Below, piece after piece: positions 54,244 to 64,000 of a stretch of DNA of 64,000 nt. The position numbers and the translations under genes are program-made. Positions within the stretch are counted from its first letter, which is position 1. Each line of letters starts with the position of its first letter. Origin of the DNA: Candidatus Symbiopectobacterium sp. NZEC151 (lineage in GTDB: Bacteria; Pseudomonadota; Gammaproteobacteria; Enterobacterales; Enterobacteriaceae); the NCBI RefSeq assembly GCF_025962655.1, contig NZ_JAGFPE010000003.1:62001-126000 (forward strand), written 5' to 3'. The notes under the pieces were generated by a model. The model saw only the letters and a list, made by a program, of their open reading frames with translations, searched no databases and was not told the origin of the DNA.

Positions 54244-55898
54244 TGAAAACGCGTCTGTTATTACCGCTTGTTGGTCTGATGCTCCCTGTCATGGCCTACG
54301 CGGATGCCCTCACCGGCGACGTTCAACGCCAGCCGCTGAATATTCAGGCCATCGTCATGTTCCTGCTGTTTGTCGGCGGCACGCTTTACATCACCTATTG
54401 GGCCTCGAAGCGCACACGTTCGCGCAGCGACTATTATACGGCAGGCGGCAATATCACGGGTTTTCAGAACGGATTGGCGATTGCGGGTGACTATATGTCT
54501 GCCGCGTCGTTTCTCGGCATTTCGGCGCTGGTGTATACCTCCGGTTACGACGGACTGATCTATTCGCTGGGCTTTCTGGTGGGCTGGCCCATCATCCTGT
54601 TTCTTATTGCAGAACGGTTGCGTAATCTCGGGCGCTATACCTTTGCCGATGTAGCATCTTACCGCCTGCAACAAAAACCGATTCGCACCCTCTCCGCCTG
54701 CGGCTCGCTGGTGGTGGTAGCGCTGTATCTCATCGCCCAGATGGTCGGCGCAGGCAAACTGATAGAGCTGCTGTTCGGCCTGAACTACCACGTTGCCGTC
54801 GTGCTGGTCGGTATTCTGATGGTGATGTATGTGCTGTTTGGCGGAATGCTCGCCACCACCTGGGTACAGATTATCAAAGCCGTGCTGCTGCTGTTTGGCG
54901 CCACCTTTATGGCTGTCATGGTGATGAAATCGGTCAATTTCAGCTTCGACGGCTTGTTCAAAGCAGCAGCGGCGGTCCACCCGAAAGGCATTGCCATCAT
55001 GAGCCCCGGCGGACTGGTTTCGGACCCGATTTCGGCGCTGTCGCTCGGGCTGGGCCTGATGTTTGGTACCGCAGGCTTACCCCATATTCTGATGCGTTTC
55101 TTTACGGTGAGCGATGCACGCGAAGCACGTAAAAGTGTGTTTTACGCCACCGGGTTTATGGGCTATTTCTACTTCCTGACCTTTATTATCGGCTTCGGTG
55201 CCATTGTACTGGTCAGCGCCAATCCCGCCTTTAAAGATGCCGCAGGCGCATTGATTGGCGGGAATAACATGGCCGCGGTGCATTTGGCCGATGCGGTAGG
55301 CGGCAACTTCTTCCTCGGCTTTATCTCCGCAGTGGCGTTCGCCACCATTCTGGCGGTGGTAGCCGGGCTGACGTTGGCGGGCGCGTCGGCAGTGTCACAC
55401 GATCTGTACGCCAATGTGATCAAGAAAGGGCAGGCCACGGAGCGTGATGAACTGAAAGTCTCAAAACTCACCGTTTTGGCGCTGGGCGTGGTGGCTATCG
55501 GTTTGGGCATTTTGTTCGAAAAACAAAACATTGCCTTTATGGTGGGGCTGGCCTTCTCGATAGCGGCGAGCTGTAACTTCCCCATAATCATCATCTCAAT
55601 GTACTGGTCGAAGCTGACCACGCGTGGGGCAATGTTGGGCGGCTGGGCGGGTTTGCTGACGGCTATCGTGCTGATGATCCTGGGTCCCACCATTTGGGTG
55701 AAAATTCTTGGTCACGCCACGCCTATTTATCCGTATGAATACCCGGCGCTGTTCTCAATGCTGGTGGCGTTTATCGGGATCTGGTTCTTCTCGATTACCG
55801 ATAATTCAGAGGAAGGCAAGCAGGAACGCGAACGTTTCTATGCGCAGTTTGTTCGCTCACAAACCGGCGTAGGCGCATCAGGCAGTGTGTCTCATTAA
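54243..55898 (+). CDS. actP: Acetate/glycolate permease, sodium:solute symporter family
   Basis: 551 residues. An N-terminal signal-like helix, then 13 membrane segments of the SSS family. '[31 protein letters not shown]' (quoted in two parts: '[16 protein letters not shown]' and '[13 protein letters not shown]') is the diagnostic opening of ActP. '[18 protein letters not shown]' is the typical SSS motif. It imports acetate for Acs. The third gene of acs-yjcH-actP. Confidence 0.97.
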   Translation: MKTRLLLPLVGLMLPVMAYADALTGDVQRQPLNIQAIVMFLLFVGGTLYITYWASKRTRSRSDYYTAGGNITGFQNGLAIAGDYMSAASFLGISALVYTSGYDGLIYSLGFLVGWPIILFLIAERLRNLGRYTFADVASYRLQQKPIRTLSACGSLVVVALYLIAQMVGAGKLIELLFGLNYHVAVVLVGILMVMYVLFGGMLATTWVQIIKAVLLLFGATFMAVMVMKSVNFSFDGLFKAAAAVHPKGIAIMSPGGLVSDPISALSLGLGLMFGTAGLPHILMRFFTVSDAREARKSVFYATGFMGYFYFLTFIIGFGAIVLVSANPAFKDAAGALIGGNNMAAVHLADAVGGNFFLGFISAVAFATILAVVAGLTLAGASAVSHDLYANVIKKGQATERDELKVSKLTVLALGVVAIGLGILFEKQNIAFMVGLAFSIAASCNFPIIIISMYWSKLTTRGAMLGGWAGLLTAIVLMILGPTIWVKILGHATPIYPYEYPALFSMLVAFIGIWFFSITDNSEEGKQERERFYAQFVRSQTGVGASGSVSH

Positions 55899-55905
55899 GT
55901 GATTC

Positions 55906-55930
55906 GGTTGCCTCCGAAACGGAGGCAACC
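55906..55930. terminator. Hairpin between convergent actP and gntT
   Basis: GGTTGCCTCCG-aaa-CGGAGGCAACC, an 11-bp perfect stem, lies in the 44-base gap between two converging genes. No U-tract on either side; probably a shared 3'-end structure. Confidence 0.65.
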
Positions 55931-55942
55931 ACAACCAGTCGT

Positions 55943-57277
55943 TTAGATAACCATACTCAGCAGCAAGCACCCAATCAGGCCACATACCGCAATAATGGTT
56001 TCCAACGCAGACCATGACTTCATGGTTTCGCCAATCGTCAGGTTGAAATACTCTTTGAACAGCCAGAAACCCGGATCGTTCACATGAGAGAAAATTACGC
56101 TACCGGAACCGACGGCCAGCACCATCAGTTCAGGACTAACGCCGGTAATGGTGAGCAACGGCGCAACAATACCGCCCGCGGTCATGGCCGCAACGGTCGC
56201 TGACCCCAGCGCCAGACGCAGCGCAGCGGCAATCGCCCATCCCATCAGCAACGGCGACAGCGTACTGCCCGCCATCAGCGTTTCGATGTACTTCGCAACG
56301 CCACCGTCCACCAGGATCTGTTTGAACGCCCCACCGCCACCGATCACCATCAGCATCATCGCGATGATCTTGATGGAATCGTTGATGGTATCCATCACCT
56401 GATCCATAGAGCGACCGCGATTAAGCCCGAAGGTGAAGATCGCCACGATCACGGAAATCAGCGTTGCCATCACCGGATCGCCCAGGAACTCAGCGTAACC
56501 CAGCACCGGATGGCCTTTTTGCAGCGTCATTTCTGCCACCGCACGACCGGTCATCAGGATAACCGGAATCAGGGTAGTGAACACGCTGATACCAAAGCCC
56601 GGCATCTCATGATCGGCAAACACTTTCGGGTTGTGTAACCCAGCAGGGATAGGCTTATCGATACTTTTCAGGAAACGTGCATAGACCGGCCCGGCCAAAA
56701 TTACGGTCGGAATAGCAATCAACGTACCGTACAGCAGGGTCTTGCCCATATCGGCTTTGAACAGAATAGCGATAGCCGTCGGGCCCGGGTGCGGAGGCAA
56801 CAGCGCATGGGTCACGGACAGTGCAGCGGCCATCGGCACGCCGATAAACAGCAATGGGATACGCGCAGCAGCAGCAATGGTGAACACCAACGGCAGCAAC
56901 AACACGAAGCCTACTTCATAAAACAGTGCAAAACCAACGGTGAAACCGGTTAATACCACGGCCCACTGGATGCGCCCCTTACCGAATTTATCGATAAGCG
57001 TGGTTGCAATGCGCTGGGCACCGCCGCAGTCTGCCAGCAGTTTGCCCAACATGGCACCAAAGCCCATGATCAGCGCCAGACTGCCTAGCGTACCGCCTAC
57101 CCCGTTTTTGATGGAGGTGATGACACCATTAACGTTAAACCCACCCTGAGAGGTGTAGCCCAACGCCAAGCCAACGGCCAGCGACACCAGAATCAATGAA
57201 ATGAACCCGTTCAGTTTGCAACGGATCATCAATAGCAGCAGCAGGGCAACCCCGATTGCTACAATGATTAATGGCAT
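55943..57277 (-). CDS. gntT: Gluconate permease, GntP family
   Basis: 444 residues. The GntT pattern is clear: 'GVGGTLGSLALIMGFGAMLGKLL', 'GFALFYEVGFVLLLPLVFTI', 'PPHPGPTAIAIL' and 'SHVNDPGFWLFKEYFNLT', the last two being signature loops of this family. It imports gluconate by proton symport. It is divergent from gntK with a shared GntR operator and a CRP site in the 297-base gap. Confidence 0.95.
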   Translation of the reverse strand: MPLIIVAIGVALLLLLMIRCKLNGFISLILVSLAVGLALGYTSQGGFNVNGVITSIKNGVGGTLGSLALIMGFGAMLGKLLADCGGAQRIATTLIDKFGKGRIQWAVVLTGFTVGFALFYEVGFVLLLPLVFTIAAAARIPLLFIGVPMAAALSVTHALLPPHPGPTAIAILFKADMGKTLLYGTLIAIPTVILAGPVYARFLKSIDKPIPAGLHNPKVFADHEMPGFGISVFTTLIPVILMTGRAVAEMTLQKGHPVLGYAEFLGDPVMATLISVIVAIFTFGLNRGRSMDQVMDTINDSIKIIAMMLMVIGGGGAFKQILVDGGVAKYIETLMAGSTLSPLLMGWAIAAALRLALGSATVAAMTAGGIVAPLLTITGVSPELMVLAVGSGSVIFSHVNDPGFWLFKEYFNLTIGETMKSWSALETIIAVCGLIGCLLLSMVI

Positions 57278-57462
57278 AATAATTCTCCGATATAGGAATC
57301 GTACAGATGCTGTTAACTAATACAGTCAGATCTATAAATGCTACTTTTGCATCAACGTAGCGTTCTTTTTGTTACCTGGCAGCGCGTGCTACCGAGCTTT
57401 GGGGGCCAAAGCCTGACGCCTTGGAGTAGCGGTTTATGCCCTCGTTAGCCTCATCGGTAATC

Positions 57463-57478
57463 TGTGATTTTTGTCACA
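57463..57478. promoter_or_regulatory. CRP site between gntT and gntK
   Basis: TGTGA-TTTTTG-TCACA, a full match to the palindromic CRP core, 25 bases from the GntR operator. Catabolite activation of gluconate uptake and kinase is expected. Confidence 0.85.
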
Positions 57479-57487
57479 CCCCTGCTT

Positions 57488-57513
57488 GTTACCGGTATCA
57501 TGATACCGGTAAC
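57488..57513. promoter_or_regulatory. Double GntR operator (26-bp perfect palindrome)
   Basis: The half GTTACCGGTATCA is followed directly by its exact complement, so two GntR half-type sites (TTACCGGTA) are fused. It lies between divergent gntT and gntK; the same TTACCGGTAT string occurs in front of edd. Confidence 0.85.
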
Positions 57514-57574
57514 GTGATAAAATGCGAAACTATCATATCGGCTTAAATATTCATTTTGAGATAGAGATCAAACT

Positions 57575-58102
57575 ATGGCGGGACAAAGCATCATCATCAT
57601 GGGCGTATCTGGGTGTGGTAAATCCAGTTCTGGAGCGGCTATTGCAAATGCGCTGGGCGCTAAATTCATTGATGGCGACGATCTGCACCCGCGCGCCAAC
57701 ATTCAGAAAATGGCAAGCGGCCAGCCTTTGGACGACAACGATCGTGCGCCGTGGCTTGAGCGTCTTAACGATGCGGCCTACAGTCTGCGCCACAAAAATG
57801 AAGTGGGTTTGATCGTCTGCTCGTCGTTAAAACGCCGCTATCGCGATAGCTTGCGTCAGGGCAACCCGGATATGTTGTTCCTTTATATGAAGGGCAGTTT
57901 CGACGTTATTCTGCAACGCCTGAAAGCGCGCGCCGGACATTTCATGCCCACCGATCTGCTCAAAAGTCAGTTCGATGCGCTGGAAGAGCCTGCGACAGAT
58001 GAAACTGACGTGGTGAGCATCGATATCGATGGCAGCTTTGATGAGGTTGTCGCCCGCGGTCTGGCGGCACTACGCAACGCGGGTGTCGTTTCTCGTCGCT
58101 AA
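57575..58102 (+). CDS. gntK: Gluconokinase
   Basis: 175 residues, the usual length. P-loop 'GVSGCGKSS' (10-18), 'FIDGDDLHPRANIQKMASGQPLDDNDRAPWL' (quoted: 'FIDGDDLHPRANIQKMASG'), 'VCSSLKRRYRDSLR' and 'FLYMKGSFDVILQRL' match bacterial gluconate kinases. Product 6-phosphogluconate feeds Edd (also in this window). The gene ends 4 bases before the convergent gntR stop. Confidence 0.97.
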   Translation: MAGQSIIIMGVSGCGKSSSGAAIANALGAKFIDGDDLHPRANIQKMASGQPLDDNDRAPWLERLNDAAYSLRHKNEVGLIVCSSLKRRYRDSLRQGNPDMLFLYMKGSFDVILQRLKARAGHFMPTDLLKSQFDALEEPATDETDVVSIDIDGSFDEVVARGLAALRNAGVVSRR

Positions 58103-58106
58103 CGGG

Positions 58107-59108
58107 TTAAATGCTGTCGCCTTGCAGGATCGTGAAGCCCAAATCCAACCGCTGCGGGGTAACCACCTCGCCGCGCAGCCTGGCCAGCAGCCGCTCTGCG
58201 GCCACCTGCCCCATGCGTTCACGTGGCGTCAGCACGCTGGCCAGTTTCGGTTCCATCGACTGGCCAATATCGTGTCCGTGAAAACCGGCGATCGCCATTT
58301 GATCGGGGATGCGCAACCCTTGCCGCTGACACTCAAAGGCTGCACCGATCGCGATATCATCGTTGGTGCAAAACAGGCTGTCGGTTTCCGGGTAGCGCTC
58401 GCGCGCTTCTCTCATCAGTTCACCGCCCAGACTGTAGGACGAGGGGCGATCGGTGTTGACATCACGCGGCGTCAACCCGGCATCGCGCATCGCTTGTTCG
58501 TACCCCTGCATCTTGATCAAGGTACGCTCATCCAGACGCGAGCCGAGATAAACCGGAAAACGGTGCCCACGGGCCAACAGCACCTGCGTCATCTGGTAGG
58601 CCGCTTCAAAGTTGTTAAACCCCACTGCCAGATCGATGCAGGGAGACTCGCTGTCCATGATTTCAACCACCGGGATGCCCGCCACTTCAATCATCTTGCG
58701 CGTGCGCTCCGTATGGGAACGTTCAGAGAGGATAAGACCGTCAATATTGTAGGAAAGCAGTGACATCAAGCGCATCTCTTCGCGCTCGGCGTGATACCCA
58801 TAGTGTGCCAGCATCGTCTGATAGCCGTGCGCATCCGTCACGCGTTCAATGCCGCGCAATACTTCGGCAAACACCTGATTGGTCAATGAAGGAAGCAGAA
58901 CGCCAATCGCCCGACTGGTGGCATTCGATAAAATCTCCGGCGCCCGGTTGGGAATGTACCCCAACTCATCCAGCGCAGCGGCGATGCTGTCACGCAGAGC
59001 CGCCGATACCTTCTGCGGATCGCGCAGGTAGCGGCTAATGGTCATTTTAGTGACGCCAACACGATTGGCCACATCTTGCAAACCTGGTCTTTTCTTCTTC
59101 ATTTTCAA
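58107..59108 (-). CDS. gntR: GntR-type LacI-family repressor of gluconate genes
   Basis: 333 residues. LacI-type N-terminal HTH 'LQDVANRVGVTKMTISRYL' (8-26), hinge, then a periplasmic-binding-like sensor domain ('RAIGVLLPSLTNQVFAEVL'). It is next to gntK and gntT whose shared operator contains the known GntR-like half-site TTACCGGTA. GntR repression is relieved by gluconate. It is convergent with gntK and reads away from edd. Confidence 0.95.
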   Translation of the reverse strand: MKMKKKRPGLQDVANRVGVTKMTISRYLRDPQKVSAALRDSIAAALDELGYIPNRAPEILSNATSRAIGVLLPSLTNQVFAEVLRGIERVTDAHGYQTMLAHYGYHAEREEMRLMSLLSYNIDGLILSERSHTERTRKMIEVAGIPVVEIMDSESPCIDLAVGFNNFEAAYQMTQVLLARGHRFPVYLGSRLDERTLIKMQGYEQAMRDAGLTPRDVNTDRPSSYSLGGELMREARERYPETDSLFCTNDDIAIGAAFECQRQGLRIPDQMAIAGFHGHDIGQSMEPKLASVLTPRERMGQVAAERLLARLRGEVVTPQRLDLGFTILQGDSI

Positions 59109-59506
59109 TCGATTGAAATATTGTTGGCCGGTCCTTTAGTGTAACAAAGAAAACCCGCGCTGTCTGTGTGACGGTGACATGATGGTCACCAGTACAATCC
59201 CCGAGCCACCATAGCAACCCAACTGCCAATAATGATGAAACAACCCTGCGTTTTCCTTATTTCCCGTTAAAAAAACGCCACTAAAAATAATCAAGGCTGC
59301 ACCGTGATAAAAAAAACGTCACTGCCCGTGGTTAATAGCGCGGCGCATTCCTTATCTGCTAGAAAATAATATTTACCTGCCGACACCAATATTAAAGAAA
59401 CCCAAACTAATTTTTATTTTTTCCATTATTATTTTAGATATTATCGCCCTTTACCCTCATGCCGATATCGCACTTTTTGCATCGTTGTTACCCCTGCATA
59501 TAACAA

Positions 59507-59522
59507 CGTGATCTCCATCACA
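59507..59522. promoter_or_regulatory. CRP-like site upstream of edd
   Basis: CGTGA-TCTCCA-TCACA matches the CRP core at nine of ten positions. It lies 51 bases before the -35 of the predicted edd promoter, a plausible activating position. Confidence 0.65.
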
Positions 59523-59572
59523 AAATAATTTTCACCTCGGCTGAATCGAGTAAAGCGTGACCGTAAAACCCA

Positions 59573-59601
59573 TTGTTACCGGTATCATTTGCGTATATAG
59601 T
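59573..59601 (+). promoter_or_regulatory. edd promoter overlapped by GntR operator
   Basis: -35 TTGTTA (59573-59578), 17 bases, -10 TATAGT (59596-59601). The -35 lies within TGTTACCGGTATCA (59574-59587), the same GntR half-type as before gntK, so repressor and polymerase would compete. Transcription would start near 59608. Confidence 0.75.
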
Positions 59602-59627
59602 GGTCTTATCACCGTCAGGGTGTCCTG

Positions 59628-59696
59628 ATGTCGAGCCTATTGGAGAGAAACACTAGCGGCAAAGATGAAAGTCTGGATCACATGAGGCTGCGATGA
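59628..59696 (+). CDS. Possible 22-residue leader peptide of edd
   Basis: ATG at 59628 with AGGG seven bases upstream; ends TGA at 59694-59696. It is just after the predicted transcription start. A TACGGT-aactc-ACCGTA inverted repeat (59732-59748) and a U-rich stretch at 59759 follow, so leader-based control is conceivable. Low certainty. Confidence 0.25.
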   Translation: MSSLLERNTSGKDESLDHMRLR

Positions 59697-59927
59697 ACCC
59701 CATCAGCACCCCGTAATGCGCCCCCATCCTTTACGGTAACTCACCGTAGCAACGGGCTCTTTATTTATTGACGATCTGGTATCGTGCGTCTATTTGCACG
59801 AGCGTTTTTATCATCTTAAAAATAATTAAAACACCCGCTGGCTGCTGTAGCCCAATTATTTCCTCGACGTCATTGGCATTTGATTTTAATTAAGCAAAGC
59901 ATCAATGTTAAACACATGGGGCATAGC

Positions 59928-61751
59928 ATGAATCCTATTGTTGCACGCGTTACCCACAACATCCTGTCTCGTTCTCACGCCGAGCGTAGCCGTTATCTGG
60001 CACTGATTGCCGCCGCCAAAAGCAAAACCGTACACCGCTCCGAGCTGGCCTGCGGCAATCTGGCACACGGCTTCGCGGCCTGCTCGCCCGAAGACAAAGC
60101 CGATTTGAAGAACATGATCAAAAGCAACATCGGCATCATCACCTCTTACAATGACATGCTCTCTGCCCACCAGCCCTATGAACGCTACCCGGATCTGATT
60201 AAAAAGGCGCTGAACGCCGTGGGCGCTGTCGGTCAGGTTGCGGGAGGTGTCCCTGCCATGTGCGACGGTGTGACACAAGGGCAAGACGGCATGGAGCTCT
60301 CCCTGCTGAGCCGCGATTTGATTGCGATGTCGGCGGCGATTGGCTTGTCACACAACATGTTTGATGGCGCGCTTTTTTTAGGCGTATGCGACAAAATTGT
60401 CCCGGGACTGTTTATTGCAGCCCTCTCTTTTGGTCACCTACCGACCGTTTTCGTGCCCGCAGGCCCGATGCGCACCGGCATCTCCAACAAAGAGAAAGTG
60501 CGCATCCGCCAACTGTATGCTGAAGGCAAAGTCGGCCGCGATGCGCTGCTGGAATCCGAGGCCAGTGCTTATCACGGCGCAGGAACCTGTACCTTTTACG
60601 GCACCGCCAACTCTAACCAGATGGTGATGGAGATCATGGGGCTGCATCTGCCCGGCTCCTCGTTTGTCTACCCGGATATTCCGTTACGCGATGCGCTGAC
60701 AGAGGCCGCTGCGCGTCAGGTCACCCGAATGACGGAAAGCGCGGGCGATTATCTGCCCGTCGGGCAACTGGTGGACGAAAAGGTGATCGTCAACGGTATT
60801 GTCGCCCTGCTGGCGACTGGCGGCTCGACCAACCACACCATGCATCTGGTCGCCATGGCGAAAGCCGCCGGTTTTACCGTCACCTGGGATGATTTTTCTG
60901 AACTGTCCGAGGTGGTGCCTCTGCTGTGTCGTATCTACCCCAACGGGCCTGGCGACATCAACTACTTTCAGGCGGCAGGCGGCGTGTCGCTGCTGGTGCG
61001 AGAATTGCTGCGCGGCGGCTTGCTGCACGAGGATGTCCACACCGTGGCGGGCTTTGGTCTGCATCGCTACACCCAGGAGCCGTTCCTGGAAGAGGGTAAA
61101 CTGGTCTATCGCGACGGCCCGCTGGTGTCGCTGGACGCCGAAGTGATCGCACCGCTGGAAACCCCGTTTGCCAAACACGGTGGCACCAAAGTGCTTTCCG
61201 GCAATCTGGGACGCGCAGTGATGAAAACCTCCGCCGTGCCGCAAGAGCGACAAACCATCGTCGCGCCAGCCATCGTATTCAACGATCAGAACGATGTCGA
61301 TGCCGCCTTTAAAACTGGCCGTCTGGACAACGATTGCGTGGTGGTGGTGCGTTATCAGGGGCCAAGAGCGATAGGCATGCCAGAACTGCACAAACTGATG
61401 CCGCCGCTCGGTGTGTTGATGGACCGAGGCATCAACGTTGCGCTGGTCACCGATGGTCGCCTGTCAGGCGCATCCGGCAAGGTGCCTGCCGCCATCCACG
61501 TGACACCGGAGGCTTACGTAGGCGGCCTGCTGGCAAAAGTTCAGGATGGCGACATGATCCGCGTTGACGGCATCACGGGTGAGATCAGCCTGCTGGTGGA
61601 TGAAGCAGAGCTGGCGCAGCGTCACCCGGAACAACCGGACTTGTCCGCTTCCCACGTAGGAATGGGGCGCGAACTGTTTACCGCACTGCGCGAGAACATT
61701 ACCGGTGCGGAGCAGGGTGCCAGCGCGATCCCCTACCGTTACGCCCAGTAG
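59928..61751 (+). CDS. edd: 6-phosphogluconate dehydratase
   Basis: 607 residues from the ATG at 59928 ('[12 protein letters not shown]'), aligned by memory with E. coli Edd; a GGGG six bases before the ATG is the ribosome site. Motifs '[19 protein letters not shown]', '[18 protein letters not shown]', '[14 protein letters not shown]' and '[14 protein letters not shown]' carry the Cys residues that bind the [4Fe-4S] cluster of IlvD/Edd dehydratases. It makes KDG-6-phosphate in the Entner-Doudoroff route. The usual partner eda is not next to it, so KDPG aldolase must be elsewhere. Expression should respond to GntR. Confidence 0.97.
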   Translation: MNPIVARVTHNILSRSHAERSRYLALIAAAKSKTVHRSELACGNLAHGFAACSPEDKADLKNMIKSNIGIITSYNDMLSAHQPYERYPDLIKKALNAVGAVGQVAGGVPAMCDGVTQGQDGMELSLLSRDLIAMSAAIGLSHNMFDGALFLGVCDKIVPGLFIAALSFGHLPTVFVPAGPMRTGISNKEKVRIRQLYAEGKVGRDALLESEASAYHGAGTCTFYGTANSNQMVMEIMGLHLPGSSFVYPDIPLRDALTEAAARQVTRMTESAGDYLPVGQLVDEKVIVNGIVALLATGGSTNHTMHLVAMAKAAGFTVTWDDFSELSEVVPLLCRIYPNGPGDINYFQAAGGVSLLVRELLRGGLLHEDVHTVAGFGLHRYTQEPFLEEGKLVYRDGPLVSLDAEVIAPLETPFAKHGGTKVLSGNLGRAVMKTSAVPQERQTIVAPAIVFNDQNDVDAAFKTGRLDNDCVVVVRYQGPRAIGMPELHKLMPPLGVLMDRGINVALVTDGRLSGASGKVPAAIHVTPEAYVGGLLAKVQDGDMIRVDGITGEISLLVDEAELAQRHPEQPDLSASHVGMGRELFTALRENITGAEQGASAIPYRYAQ

Positions 61752-61769
61752 CATCGACGCAGTAAGCGG

Positions 61770-63269
61770 TCAGGTGCGTTTTAAGCACAAATAGACGTGT
61801 AGACCGGGATTGGCCGATGCCATGCTGAGTTGACCACCGTGCAGTTCGGCAATGGCTTTCACCAGAGACAGGCCAAGCCCGAAACCGGGCTGCTGCTGCG
61901 TCCCTTCAAGGCGTTGAAATCGCTCCAACGCCGTGGCGTGCAGGTTTTCAGGAATGCCGGGGCCACGATCGGACACACGCAGTGCCGTCCAGCCGCGATA
62001 AAGGGTGACGCTCAAGGTGATCGCTTTACCTTCAGCCGCATACTTCAGTGCGTTTTCGATCAGATTCGCCAACGCCTGAAACAGCAGCGCCCGATCGCCA
62101 AAAAGCGGCGTCCCGGCGGGTGCATCAATCAGCAATTGGCAATGGTGTGCATCCGCTAACGGTTGATAATACTCCGATACCTCTTCCAACAACGGGCGCA
62201 CCTCAAAGCGGGCAAACTGATGAACACAGCGCCCGCTTTCAATCTCGCCGATGCGCATGACGGTGCGAAACAGCCCCAAAATCTTGTGCACCTCTTCCAC
62301 TGCCTGATGCAACTCCTCGCGCATCTCATGCTCAAGACCTTGACGCTCAGTCAGGTTATACAGCCGGTTTTGCAAGTGTGTCAGCGGCGTGCGCAATTCG
62401 TGGGCAATATGGCTTGAGGTGCTGCGCACCTGCTCCATCAGGCGTTCGATGCGCTCCAGGTTCTGGTTAATGTCGTGACTCAGGCTGTGAAAATCGTCAT
62501 CGCGCGTTGAGAGCGGCATACGAACGTACTGCTCACCGGCGCTGTAGCGGTGCAGCGCGGTGCGGATGCGCTCTACGCTGCGCAGGCTGCGCAAACTGAA
62601 ATGTCGGCTGACCACCAGCGAAAACAACAGCACCACAAACAGCCCTGCCCCCGCTACCAGTGGAATAGTACGAATACGTTCCAGCATCGGCCGCAGATTA
62701 TAGGCGGTGAACAGCACGCCGCCATCGTCCAGCGCCACCGACATACCGACCAGGTTACTCTCGGGCGCGCTACGTCCTCGATCGCTGGCTTTCAGCGCGC
62801 CCTTTTCTACCAGCAGCGCCTTCAGGCAAGGAACATCCATTTTGCACGCGGTATGACTTGGCCCAGACAACATCCAACCCGCGTTGTGATAGAGGATCTC
62901 GCCCTGCTTACTCATCACCAGAAACAGAGGTAACTCATCAGTTTTAGCCTGATTATCGCGTTTGAGCTGAGCGATCAGCGTAGAAGTATCGGTCAGCCGC
63001 GCTTGGGTGGCATGGTCATGGATATTGCCCAGTATGACGTCGCGTACATGGGTGCGGATCAACGTTTCACTCAATACGCTGAAGCCGACAATGCAGCACA
63101 GCACCATCAGCAAAAACAGAAACACCAGCGTAATAAACTGGCGAAACTGTGCGGTGCGAAGAAATACCGGATAACGGTTAGCGCCGTGCACGCACAAATG
63201 GCGAATTTTCTCACGCCATCCGTTAGCCGGCCATCTCAGCGCGGGTTCATTGTGTGCGCTACGCGGCAT
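61770..63269 (-). CDS. Sensor histidine kinase of a two-component pair
   Basis: 499 residues. First membrane helix at about 42-65, a periplasmic region to about 205 with a Cys pair ('HTACKMDVPC'), second helix 207-227, a HAMP-like linker, then HisKA 'HIAHELRTPLTHLQNRL' with phospho-acceptor His290. The HATPase domain shows 'NLIENALKYA', 'VSDRGPGIPE' and 'GFGLGLSLVKAIAELHGG'. This is an OmpR/EnvZ-type sensor, resembling QseC/PmrB-class kinases; the signal is unknown. It overlaps the response-regulator stop by 11 bases. Confidence 0.93.
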   Translation of the reverse strand: MPRSAHNEPALRWPANGWREKIRHLCVHGANRYPVFLRTAQFRQFITLVFLFLLMVLCCIVGFSVLSETLIRTHVRDVILGNIHDHATQARLTDTSTLIAQLKRDNQAKTDELPLFLVMSKQGEILYHNAGWMLSGPSHTACKMDVPCLKALLVEKGALKASDRGRSAPESNLVGMSVALDDGGVLFTAYNLRPMLERIRTIPLVAGAGLFVVLLFSLVVSRHFSLRSLRSVERIRTALHRYSAGEQYVRMPLSTRDDDFHSLSHDINQNLERIERLMEQVRSTSSHIAHELRTPLTHLQNRLYNLTERQGLEHEMREELHQAVEEVHKILGLFRTVMRIGEIESGRCVHQFARFEVRPLLEEVSEYYQPLADAHHCQLLIDAPAGTPLFGDRALLFQALANLIENALKYAAEGKAITLSVTLYRGWTALRVSDRGPGIPENLHATALERFQRLEGTQQQPGFGLGLSLVKAIAELHGGQLSMASANPGLHVYLCLKRT

Positions 63270-63951
63270 CCGTCTTTTCCACAGCGCCCAGGGCGTAGCC
63301 CAGCGATCGCAAGGTTTTGATCAGCGGCCGGGGAAAGCCTTTGTCGATCTTGGCCCGCAGCTTGGACATATGAACATCGATCAGGTTAGTCTGCGGATCG
63401 AAGTGATACCCCCAGACGCGTTCCAATAACAGTGTCCGTGTGATCACCTGCCCGGGGTTTTCCATCAAAATGATCAGCAGCTTGATCTCTTTATCGGTCA
63501 GATCGATGCGCTGCCCGCTACGCCAGGCAACCCGTTGCAGACGATCAAGTTGCAGATCTTCAAACGTCAACAGCGATGACGGTGCCTCCTGCGGTTTTCC
63601 TCTGCGCACCATAATCTCTAAGCGCAAACGCAGCTCATTGAAATTAAAAGGCTTACCCAGATAATCTTCGGCGCCCAGTTCCAGCCCCATCACGCGATCC
63701 ACATCGCGATCCAACGCCGAAAGCAGCATGATAGGCGGGTGACGCAATCCTTGCAGTTCACGCAATACGCTAAAACCATCCAGCGTTGGCAGCATCCGGT
63801 CTAGCAGCACCACGTCATAAATTTCATCTTTAATGGCTTTAAGCGCATGTTCGCCATCATGAACGATATTGCAGGCATAACCGTGTGAGTGCAGCTTTGC
63901 ACCAAGCCAATGGCACAACACCGAGTCGTCATCAACCACTAAAACGCGCAT
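63259..63951 (-). CDS. OmpR-family response regulator
   Basis: 230 residues. Receiver domain with acidic 'VVDDDS', phospho-acceptor Asp51 in 'VVLLDRMLPTLDGF', and Lys100 in 'YLGKPFNF'. A C-terminal winged helix follows ('LTDKEIKLLIILMENPGQVI' and 'RVWGYHFDPQTNLIDVHMSKLR'). It is the partner of the kinase encoded just downstream. Regulon not identifiable; its place beside edd does not prove a sugar role. Confidence 0.95.
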   Translation of the reverse strand: MRVLVVDDDSVLCHWLGAKLHSHGYACNIVHDGEHALKAIKDEIYDVVLLDRMLPTLDGFSVLRELQGLRHPPIMLLSALDRDVDRVMGLELGAEDYLGKPFNFNELRLRLEIMVRRGKPQEAPSSLLTFEDLQLDRLQRVAWRSGQRIDLTDKEIKLLIILMENPGQVITRTLLLERVWGYHFDPQTNLIDVHMSKLRAKIDKGFPRPLIKTLRSLGYALGAVEKTDAA

Positions 63952-64000
63952 TGTTTTCCCTCTGTCAAAGTGATGGTTGCTTACACCACATCACGCGTAC

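Larger units (their letters stand above)
59109..59927. other. Long upstream region of edd
   Basis: 819 bases. AT-rich between 59250 and 59460. It contains a CRP-like site, a promoter overlapping a GntR half-site, a 22-codon frame, and a small inverted repeat, all described separately. The resulting leader of the edd mRNA would be over 300 bases. Confidence 0.6.

Overview
The window is about 64 kb of chromosome from a Gram-negative gammaproteobacterium. An Enterobacterales member is the best fit, probably Pectobacteriaceae (the Dickeya/Pectobacterium/Brenneria group). Supporting this are acs-yjcH-actP, an Edd and gluconate (gntT/gntK/gntR) set with GntR operators, NifJ, an LdtE-type L,D-transpeptidase, cytochrome b562, and a sugar-cation symporter resembling the oligogalacturonide carriers of soft-rot bacteria. 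The genus is inference. No rRNA, tRNA, CRISPR array, IS or phage gene was recognised.

Region 1 (1-15909) starts with the 3' end of a TadG-like pilus-assembly gene. It then holds the most unusual locus: a 2718-residue secreted protein with an N-terminal LEPR-type motif, three beta-propellers and Ig/cadherin-like modules, followed by four tightly coupled genes. These encode a TolC-like outer-membrane lipoprotein, a small HlyD-like adaptor, a cytosolic-domain/HlyD fusion, and an M50 site-2-protease/HlyD fusion. No ATPase is encoded, so this looks like a dedicated export or surface-assembly machine that differs from a standard type I system. A small basic protein of unknown function follows.

Region 2 (15953-25598, minus strand) is a conventional type I locus. 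It encodes two small unknown proteins, an 1800-residue FrpC-like RTX protein with exact 504-bp tandem repeats, an HlyB-type ABC exporter and an HlyD adaptor. Its upstream part is strikingly AT-rich, suggesting horizontal acquisition. It has no outer-membrane channel gene of its own.

Region 3 (25939-43038) is mostly housekeeping and metabolism: cytochrome b562, a GNAT acetyltransferase, a PphA-type phosphatase, NifJ, and a MocR regulator divergent from a solute-binding protein/nitrilase/polar amino-acid ABC importer operon. An L,D-transpeptidase, an O-acetylhomoserine sulfhydrylase, a hexuronate/mannitol dehydrogenase and a small Xre regulator follow.

Region 4 (43541-51044) carries a GPH symporter with a possible coupled leader peptide, an AI-2E family permease, and an iron-uptake set (TonB-dependent siderophore receptor, then FecI sigma and FecR) with a clear Fur box. 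A PAS-domain protein follows.

Region 5 (51045-63951) is carbon metabolism. It begins with a GATC- and palindrome-rich regulatory stretch upstream of acs-yjcH-actP. Next come gntT, gntK, gntR and edd, joined by GntR operators and CRP sites. An OmpR/EnvZ-type two-component system ends the window.
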